Below, one piece after another: positions 6,660 to 11,524 of a stretch of 11,524 nt of DNA. Source of the stretch: Burkholderiaceae bacterium (lineage in GTDB: Bacteria; Pseudomonadota; Gammaproteobacteria; Burkholderiales; Burkholderiaceae_E); assembly GCA_019428955.1 (NCBI GenBank), contig JAHYJF010000093.1:1-11524 (forward strand). The letters run 5' to 3'. The notes beneath the pieces are model-generated. The model was given only the letters and a program-made list of their open reading frames with translations, made no database searches and was not told the DNA's origin. The number at the start of each line of letters is the position of its first letter. Positions within the stretch are counted from its first letter, which is position 1. Made by a program: the position numbers and the translations under genes.

Positions 6660-6848
6660 TCATCCCAGCTTGGTGATGATCTCGACCATTTCCTTCCTGT
6701 TGAAGGCGCCCAGCGTCCAGTACAGCTGCGTCATGTCGACGCCAAACTTCTTGCCTGCAGCCTTGACGGCATCGGCGCGCTTGATGCTCTCCTTGGCGGT
6801 GCGGATGCCCTGGTCCGTGAAGTTGCAGATCGTGATGTAGGTATCCAT
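6660..6848 (-). CDS. Short GYD-family protein with apparent internal deletion
   Basis: The 62-residue product starts MDTYITICNFTDQGIR, followed by IKRADAVKAAGKKFG and QLYWTLG, a clear match to the N-terminal half of GYD-domain proteins (usually about 90-105 residues, function poorly known). After WTLG (residues 44-47) it goes straight to AFNRKEMVEIITKLG, which resembles the usual C-terminal end of these proteins. About 35-40 residues, including the Gly-Tyr-Asp signature that names the family, seem to have been removed in frame near 6708. The ATG at 6848 has GGAGA seven bases upstream. The stop abuts the tRNA-Arg 3' end without a spacer. It lies 177 bp downstream of the hydroxy-acid oxidase gene, on the same strand, and may have its own promoter. 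Confidence 0.75.
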   Translation of the reverse strand: MDTYITICNFTDQGIRTAKESIKRADAVKAAGKKFGVDMTQLYWTLGAFNRKEMVEIITKLG

Positions 6849-6865
6849 GAGTAGTCTCCAGTGAA

Positions 6866-6895
6866 GTTGCGCACACACGGGTTGCGCGCACACGG
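6866..6895. repeat. Tandem 2 x 15-bp repeat upstream of GYD gene
   Basis: GTTGCGCACACACGG (6866-6880) is followed at once by GTTGCGCGCACACGG (6881-6895); they differ at one base. The pair begins 18 bases upstream of the GYD start codon, in the probable leader or promoter region. It could be a double protein site or a slippage duplication. Confidence 0.6.
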
Positions 6896-6951
6896 CGAAC
6901 GCCGCGCGACAAGCAAATCGAGAACCGGCAGCCGGACGCTACGCCCCGCGA

Positions 6952-7024
6952 CTCGTGCTCGCACGCGAGACCACACGAGCAGTATGGACCGCTAGCAGAC
7001 TGGAGCGCGACTCCGGCGTCGCGC
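6952..7024. other. Two hairpins in the gap between the oxidase and GYD genes
   Basis: CTCGTG (6952-6957) pairs with CACGAG (6974-6979) and encloses CTCG / CGAG (6958-6961 with 6966-6969). A second hairpin, GCGCGAC (7005-7011) with GTCGCGC (7018-7024), lies right after the oxidase stop codon. Neither is followed by a T run on the minus strand. The second may slow or protect the oxidase mRNA 3' end, and the first would lie in a GYD leader. Roles are inferred. Confidence 0.4.
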
Positions 7025-7025
7025 G

Positions 7026-8174
7026 CTAGAACGTTCCGGGCACCAGTATCGAGCGGTCGACTTCGGCGATGTCGCGCTTGCCGCACAGCGCCATCGAGAC
7101 GTCGAGCTCCTTGCGGATGATCTCGAGGCACTTGGTCACCCCGGCCTCGCCCAGTGCCCCCAGCCCGTAGAGGTAGGGACGGCCGATATAGACCCCCTTG
7201 GCGCCCAGCGCAATAGCCTTGAGCACGTCCTGGCCGGAGCGGATGCCGCCGTCCATGTGTACCTCGACCCGCCCGCCAACCGCATCGACGATTGGCTTGA
7301 GCGCCTCGATCGACGACGGCGCGCCATCGAGCTGGCGCCCGCCATGGTTGGAAACGATGATTCCATCGACGCCGAGTCCAGCCGCGATCTCGGCGTCGGC
7401 CGGATCCATGATGCCCTTGAGCACGATCTTGCCGCCCCAGTTGTCGCGCAGCCGCTTGACGTCGTCCCAGTCGAGCGTCGGGTCGAGCTGGCTGGCGCTC
7501 CACTCGGAGAGCGAGGTCATGCCGTCGACCCCCTTGGCGTGGCCGACCACGTTGCGGAAACCGCGCCGCTTGGTGCCCAGCATGCCCAGCCCCCAGCGCG
7601 TCTTGCTGGCCATGTTGAACATGTTTGCCAGCGTCACCCGCGGCGGCGCCGACAGGCCGTTGATGATGTCCTTGTGGCGCTGGCCCATGATCTGCAGATC
7701 GAGCGTGAGCACCAGCACCGGGCACTGCGCGGCCTTGGCCCGGTCGAGCAACTTGGCGATGAAATCGCGATCGCGCATCACGTAGAGCTGGAACCAGAAT
7801 GGCTGGTCGACATTCTCAGCCACGTCCTCGATCGAGCAGATGCTCATGGTCGAGAGCGTAAAAGGGATGCCGAACTTGCCCGCCGCGCGCGCCGCCAGAA
7901 TCTCCCCGTCGGCGCGCTGCAGCCCGGTCAACCCGGTCGGGGCGATCGCTACCGGCATCGACACCGCTTCGCCGGCCATCGTCGAAGCCAGCGTGCGCTG
8001 CTCCATGTTGACGGCAACGCGCTGGCGGAACTTGATCGGCACGAAATCCGACTCATTCGCGCGGTAGGTCTCCTCGGTCCAGGAACCCGAGTCCGCGTAG
8101 TCGTAGAACATGCGCGGAACTCGCCGTTGCGCCAGCCGGCGCAAGTCTTCGATGCAGGTGATCGTGGGCGCCAT
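7026..8174 (-). CDS. FMN-dependent alpha-hydroxy-acid oxidase/dehydrogenase (LldD / glycolate oxidase family)
   Basis: The family oxidises L-2-hydroxy acids (lactate, glycolate, mandelate) to 2-oxo acids with FMN. From the ATG at 8174 the protein has 382 residues, normal length. Active-site residues align by motif: Tyr24 (FYDYADSGS), Gln129 and Tyr131 (WFQLYV), Lys253 (VLKGI), and the base and substrate arginine in NHGGRQLDG (His277, Arg280). FMN phosphate motifs are DGGIRSGQDV and GRPYLYGL. The frame is open to a GTG at 8246, but that would overlap the upstream gene by 38 bp, and the conserved region begins after the ATG, so 8174 is preferred despite a weak ribosome site. The gap to the upstream gene is 34 bp, so co-transcription is likely. 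Substrate cannot be decided; L-lactate is the default guess. Confidence 0.9.
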   Translation of the reverse strand: MAPTITCIEDLRRLAQRRVPRMFYDYADSGSWTEETYRANESDFVPIKFRQRVAVNMEQRTLASTMAGEAVSMPVAIAPTGLTGLQRADGEILAARAAGKFGIPFTLSTMSICSIEDVAENVDQPFWFQLYVMRDRDFIAKLLDRAKAAQCPVLVLTLDLQIMGQRHKDIINGLSAPPRVTLANMFNMASKTRWGLGMLGTKRRGFRNVVGHAKGVDGMTSLSEWSASQLDPTLDWDDVKRLRDNWGGKIVLKGIMDPADAEIAAGLGVDGIIVSNHGGRQLDGAPSSIEALKPIVDAVGGRVEVHMDGGIRSGQDVLKAIALGAKGVYIGRPYLYGLGALGEAGVTKCLEIIRKELDVSMALCGKRDIAEVDRSILVPGTF

Positions 8175-8208
8175 AGCGATTCTAGTGATTAGGGGTTGGA
8201 AAGATCGA

Positions 8209-9462
8209 TCAGGGCTGTTCGGGAAGGGCAACCTTGTGGTCGACACTGAATTGGTAGTCGTGGAAAATGTGCTCGGCCGTCAGTTCCGCGTACGTGCCGT
8301 CGGGCAGGCGATAGGTCGTGTCCTTGAGCCGCCAGGTGTTCTGCCCGCAGGTCCAGCAATCGTAGGCGCGCATGTGCGTGCACAGGCAGGTCTTGTCCAG
8401 CACCTTGATCTTCTTGGCGTGGGGATGGGCGAGCACCTCGCGGTTATAGGCGTCGATGTAGGCGCAGCCTCCCGAGCCGTCGAGCAGATAGCCATAAGCC
8501 TCGCAATTGGGCCGCACCCCCGAGCCGATCGACGGGCTGTTCTTGAGCATTCGCATCGGATAACCGGTGGGCGAAGTGGCATTGACCTCGATGTCATCCT
8601 CGCTGGCGCGAAAATATTCCTGCTTGACCTTGGCCGGCAGGCCGCATTCGCGCGCCACCGTGAACCGCGTCGCCACCTGCACGGCAGCGGAACCTTCCGC
8701 GAGGAACGAGACAGCATCGGAACCGGTGAAAATGCCCCCGGCAGGAATCAACGGAATATCGAGTTGCTCGGCCTTCAGGTGGTCCCTGATTTCATTGGTG
8801 ATCGTGCGCAGGTCATATTGCTTCCAGTCCTCCAGGCCAAAACCCAGATGGCCTCCGGCCAGGGGACCCTCGACAACCACGTAGTCGGGCAAGCGCTCCA
8901 GGCGGGCGTTCTTACGCAGGAACAATTGCAGCGCCCGCAGCGACGAGACGATGATTCCCAGCTTGGCGTCGCGAAAGCGCGGGTTCTCGGCCATCATCCC
9001 GAAAGACCCCAGGTGCAGCCCGGCGCTCAGCGTGATGCCGTCGATCCCGGCATCGAGCGCGCTGTTGAGCCGCACTTTGAGGGTTTCGCGCGCCCCGTTC
9101 ATGGTCAACTTCTCCATGCAGTTGACGAAGATCATCCCCTCGCCGCGCTTGGCCTCCATGGTGCGGCCGATGTGCAGCCGGGTGGCTTCATCGAGCTGGC
9201 CAAGGTCGAATCGCACTGCCGACTTGTCGTCGTTCCCGAGATTGAACTTGAAGAACTTGGTCTTCTGGGAGATGAACTTGGTGCCGAAGCGCTTGTCCGA
9301 AACCGACGGCACCATCGCGTCCGAAATGTGCCCGACGCCGCCCAGCCGAACGCACTCCAGGGCCAGAGCGGCGGTCGAAATGTCGACCCCCATTCCGCCC
9401 AGGACGATCGGCACCAGTTCCTTCTTGCCAAGTCTCAGGCGGAAGTCATCTACACTTTTCAT
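8209..9462 (-). CDS. Nitronate monooxygenase-family flavoprotein with Cys-rich C-terminal tail
   Basis: The 417-residue protein is a TIM-barrel FMN enzyme of the nitronate monooxygenase / 2-nitropropane dioxygenase family, which oxidises alkyl nitronates. Evidence: VLGGMGVDIS near 20-29, GITLSAGLH near 142-150, the catalytic-His motif GPLAGGHLG (His205) near 199-207, and the phosphate-binding PAGGIFTG and AAVQVATRF near 240-267. After the barrel, residues about 290-417 form an extra segment with Cys320, Cys333, Cys359, Cys361, Cys369 and Cys372, including C-L-C and C-W-T-C, suggesting a metal or Fe-S site. Typical members are about 320-360 residues. The ATG at 9462 follows the cysK stop by 63 bp and has GGGAC upstream. 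It lies between cysK and the hydroxy-acid oxidase gene. The true substrate may not be a nitronate. Confidence 0.85.
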   Translation of the reverse strand: MKSVDDFRLRLGKKELVPIVLGGMGVDISTAALALECVRLGGVGHISDAMVPSVSDKRFGTKFISQKTKFFKFNLGNDDKSAVRFDLGQLDEATRLHIGRTMEAKRGEGMIFVNCMEKLTMNGARETLKVRLNSALDAGIDGITLSAGLHLGSFGMMAENPRFRDAKLGIIVSSLRALQLFLRKNARLERLPDYVVVEGPLAGGHLGFGLEDWKQYDLRTITNEIRDHLKAEQLDIPLIPAGGIFTGSDAVSFLAEGSAAVQVATRFTVARECGLPAKVKQEYFRASEDDIEVNATSPTGYPMRMLKNSPSIGSGVRPNCEAYGYLLDGSGGCAYIDAYNREVLAHPHAKKIKVLDKTCLCTHMRAYDCWTCGQNTWRLKDTTYRLPDGTYAELTAEHIFHDYQFSVDHKVALPEQP

Positions 9463-9521
9463 GTCAGTCCCGGAAGAGCGCCCCGCGTTCCTTTGTCACG
9501 GAGCATCTCGGTTGACGGCGA

Positions 9522-9537
9522 CCGCTCATTCGAGCGG
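9522..9537. other. Hairpin across the cysK stop codon
   Basis: CCGCTC (9522-9527) and GAGCGG (9532-9537) form a perfect six-pair stem with a four-base loop overlapping the cysK stop. No T run follows on the minus strand, so it is not a standard terminator. It could stabilise the cysK message or lower expression of the downstream gene. Confidence 0.35.
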
Positions 9538-10446
9538 CAGGAAGCCATCAACCGAAAGATAGCGTTCCCCACTATCGTAGTTGAAGCCGAGAATCCGCGC
9601 CTCCGACGCCAGCTCCGGCAACTTCTGCGCGATCGCCGCCAGTGTGGCTCCCGAGGATATCCCGACCAGCATCCCTTCCTCGCGTGCTGCCCGCCGAGCC
9701 ATCTCCTTGGCTGCCTCGGCCTCGACCAGTATGACCCCGTCGAGCAGGTCGGTCTGCAGGTTGCCCGGGATGAACCCGGCGCCGATTCCCTGGATCGGAT
9801 GGGGTCCCGCCTTGCCGCCGGAGATGACTGGCGAGGAGGTCGGTTCCACGGCAAACACCTTCAGTTTCGGCCAGTGCTGCTTGAGCACCCGCGCGCAGCC
9901 AGTGATATGTCCACCGGTGCCAACGCCGGTTATCAGGACGTCGAGACCAAGCGGAAAGTCGGCCAGGATTTCCTGGGCCGTGGTGCGCTCGTGAACCGCG
10001 ACGTTGGCCGGGTTCTCGAATTGCTGGGGCATCCATGAGCCTTTGGTTTCGGCAACCAGTTCCTCTGCCCGGGAGATCGCGCCAGCCATTCCTTTCTCGC
10101 GCGGCGTGAGCACGAAGCTTGCGCCGTAGGCCATCATCAGCCGGCGGCGTTCGAGCGACATGCTCTCGGGCATCACCAGAACCAGTTTGTAACCCTTGAC
10201 CGCGGCTACCAGCGCCAGGCCGATACCGGTGTTGCCCGAGGTCGGTTCGATGATGGTCCCGCCTTCGGCCAGCAGGCCGGAGCGTTCCGCCTCTTCAACC
10301 ATGGCCAGCGCAATCCGGTCCTTGATCGACCCTCCGGGGTTGGCGCGTTCCGACTTGATCCAGACCTCGTGGCTCGCGCCGAAGAGGCGCCGCACCCGGA
10401 TGTGCGGGGTGTTGCCGATGGTCGCGAGAATGTTGTCTGCCTTCAT
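9526..10446 (-). CDS. cysK: Cysteine synthase (O-acetylserine sulfhydrylase)
   Basis: The enzyme is PLP-dependent and makes L-cysteine from O-acetyl-L-serine and sulfide. The 306-residue protein has the PLP lysine Lys42 in NPGGSIKDR, the substrate loop PTSGNTGIG (69-77), the phosphate-binding GTGGHITG (176-183) and GISSGATL (262-269) with the serine that contacts the pyridine nitrogen. Length fits CysK or CysM, and the ending with SGERYLS is CysK-like. The start is clear: GGAGG lies seven bases before the ATG at 10446. The open frame continues upstream to 11022, but that part lacks family similarity and overlaps the SDR gene. cysK is the first gene of the leftward cluster and is divergent from the SDR gene. 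CysK and CysM are hard to separate by eye, so the symbol is slightly uncertain. Confidence 0.95.
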   Translation of the reverse strand: MKADNILATIGNTPHIRVRRLFGASHEVWIKSERANPGGSIKDRIALAMVEEAERSGLLAEGGTIIEPTSGNTGIGLALVAAVKGYKLVLVMPESMSLERRRLMMAYGASFVLTPREKGMAGAISRAEELVAETKGSWMPQQFENPANVAVHERTTAQEILADFPLGLDVLITGVGTGGHITGCARVLKQHWPKLKVFAVEPTSSPVISGGKAGPHPIQGIGAGFIPGNLQTDLLDGVILVEAEAAKEMARRAAREEGMLVGISSGATLAAIAQKLPELASEARILGFNYDSGERYLSVDGFLPLE

Positions 10447-10521
10447 GGTGTGACCTCCGTAGATGCTTCGTTCGCTGGGTGGCGCGACCACCTCAGCGGA
10501 CGCCGCCACCATCATCGTGCA

Positions 10522-10533
10522 AGGATATATCCT
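10522..10533. promoter_or_regulatory. Palindrome AGGATATATCCT upstream of cysK
   Basis: A perfect 12-bp palindrome lies about 75 bp upstream of the cysK start in the 189-bp divergent region. AT-rich bases at its centre could serve as a -10 on the minus strand; TTGTCC lies upstream, at about 18-21 bases depending on the hexamer chosen. It looks like an operator or an operator overlapping a promoter. The regulator is unknown. Confidence 0.4.
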
Positions 10534-10615
10534 GTGGGATAGCAGGGACGGGACAAGGGTTGGAGCAGGAGCCCGCCCGGCGCCGGCAATTATTACAGCT
10601 TGGCAACGACTTTGA

Positions 10616-10629
10616 TTATCAGGTGATAA
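10616..10629. promoter_or_regulatory. Inverted repeat TTATCAGGTGATAA at the SDR start
   Basis: TTATCA and TGATAA flank GG, forming a 14-bp palindrome ending six bases before the SDR ATG. It contains the probable ribosome site AGGTG and overlaps GATTAT, a possible -10. As DNA it could bind a dimeric repressor. As RNA it could form a small hairpin with the ribosome site in the loop. Confidence 0.45.
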
Positions 10630-10635
10630 GCGAAC

Positions 10636-11424
10636 ATGAATCGACCCCTGGAACAGACCGTGGCCATGGTGACCGGGGCTTCGAGCGGCATTGGCGAAGC
10701 CAGTGCTCTGGCGCTCGCCAAAGCGGGCGCGGCGGTAGCTCTGGTGGCGCGGCGCGAAGCGCGCCTCCAAAGCCTGGCCCGGCGCATCGAGGATGACGGT
10801 GGCAAAGCCTTGGTGCTGTGTGCCGACATCACCGCCGAGACCGCGGCTCGCGACGCAGTGGAGCAAACAGTCAGGCACTTCGGCCGGCTCGACACGCTGG
10901 TGAACAATGCCGGCGTAATGCTGCTCGGGCCGATCGCCGGAGCGAGAGTCGAGGAATGGCGCCGGATGATGGACCTCAACGACATGGGCCTGCTCTATTG
11001 AACCCACGCGGCCGTACCGCATCTGCTCGAAGCTGCCAGGCAGGGTCCGCGCCGGGTCGCCGACATCGTCAATGTCAGTTCAGTGGCCGGTCGGCTGGTC
11101 AGGATGGGCAGTGGCGTCTACAGCGCCACCAAGCACGCCGTGGGAGCTTTCAGCGAGTCGCTGCGCCAGGAATTGTTTGCCCGCCACGTGCGGGTGTCGC
11201 TGGTCGAACCGGGCGCCACTGATACCGAATTGCGCAGCCACAACCGGCCGGAATTCGTCTCGGCTCTGATGGCTCGGCTGGGCGACATCAAGCGTCTCGA
11301 ATCCGAGGAAATCGCAGACGCGGTTTGCTACCTTGTAACCCGCGAGCGCCACGTCGCAATCAACGAGATCCTGATCAGGCCAACGCAGCAGGCTAGCCCG
11401 AATATTTCACCAAGCTGCCCGTAA
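10636..11424 (+). pseudogene. Short-chain dehydrogenase/reductase (SDR) interrupted by one in-frame TGA
   Basis: A classical SDR of 262 codons uses one frame throughout except for a TGA at codon 122 (10999-11001). Before it: TGASSGIG (13-20, NADP(H)-binding; Arg39-Arg40 after strand 2 favour NADP) and NNAGV (90-94). After it: NVSSVAG with the catalytic Ser149, YSATK with Tyr162 and Lys166, and a C-terminus reaching VCYLVTRERH. Related SDRs of this type usually have Cys after GLLY and before THAA, so TGA stands where TGC or TGT is expected. The simplest reading is a nonsense mutation or sequence error; readthrough or selenocysteine is possible but unsupported. If translated normally, the first part (10636-11001, 121 residues) lacks the catalytic residues. 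AGGTG lies ten bases before the ATG. It is divergent from cysK. Confidence 0.82.
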
Positions 11425-11506
11425 ATAGGTCGGCGCATTCATGGGTTCGTGCGTTGAATCAGGTACTTACACCGATTCGACAAACGAAGCCAGAGGAGAT
11501 GCGCCG

Positions 11507-11524
11507 ATGCCACATTGTACCGAG
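11507..11524 (+). CDS. Probable start of a further gene, partial
   Basis: AGAGGAG (11492-11498) is a strong ribosome site eight bases before an ATG at 11507, which reads MPHCTE to the window edge. Another ATG at 11499 directly abuts the ribosome site and is too close. MPHC- beginnings occur in 5-carboxymethyl-2-hydroxymuconate isomerase-like tautomerases, but six residues are not enough to name it. The gap 11425-11506 shows no gene. Confidence 0.3.

Noticed and set aside
8110..10038. 642-codon plus-strand open frame opposite cysK, the nitronate monooxygenase and the oxidase
   Set aside because: All three minus-strand genes carry strong family motifs. The antisense reading is rich in Gly, Ala, Arg and His without any recognisable motif, a GC-driven shadow.
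10999..11001. Genetic code change with TGA as Trp or Cys
   Set aside because: Several well-defined genes here stop at TGA at the expected length (gspH, gspG, thyA, cysK), so TGA is a normal stop in this genome.
10447..11022. 192-codon N-terminal extension of the cysK frame
   Set aside because: The ATG at 10446 has GGAGG at ideal spacing and the conserved protein begins there. The extension overlaps the SDR gene and resembles nothing in the family.

Overview
The window is GC-rich, densely coding DNA from a Gram-negative bacterium, most likely a gamma- or betaproteobacterium. The basis is a type II secretion (T2SS) pseudopilin operon, a thyA-folA pair of the standard proteobacterial form, and a tRNA with an encoded CCA end. 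No species can be named from the sequence alone.

Layout. (1) 1-2918, minus strand: T2SS genes gspG-H-I-J-K and the first codons of gspL, tightly packed with overlapping or nearly abutting start and stop codons. (2) 2919-3661: a short divergent region with a palindromic -10-like element, then gspC on the plus strand, ended by a small GC hairpin with a T run. (3) 3730-5051, plus: thyA and folA with a GTGA overlap, making and recycling the folate needed for dTMP. (4) 5052-6468: a decayed zone. An IS1380-like element with recognisable 16-bp ends and a frameshifted, internally deleted transposase lies between two scraps that together read like consecutive tetratricopeptide (TPR) repeats. (5) 6584-6659: tRNA-Arg(CCT), whose CCA touches the stop codon of a convergent, unusually short GYD-family gene. 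(6) 6660-10446, minus: a likely metabolic cluster, in transcription order cysK (cysteine synthase), a nitronate monooxygenase-like flavoprotein with a Cys-rich C-terminal tail, an FMN alpha-hydroxy-acid oxidase (LldD/glycolate oxidase family) and the short GYD gene. (7) 10636-11424, plus: a short-chain dehydrogenase whose frame is intact except for one in-frame TGA, divergent from cysK across a region with two clean palindromes. (8) 11507-end: the probable start of another gene.

How the parts fit. GspG-K form the pseudopilus, GspC links the inner-membrane platform to the outer-membrane secretin, and GspL belongs to the platform. The other T2SS parts (gspD, E, F, M) are not in view. The flavoenzyme and cysK cluster may be one transcription unit, since gaps are 63 and 34 bp, but its substrate cannot be read from sequence.

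The points most worth a second look are the in-frame TGA in the SDR gene, the GYD protein that seems to have lost the middle of its domain, the IS-split TPR gene, and the Cys-rich tail on the nitronate monooxygenase homologue. I did not find a clear new defence or mobile system.
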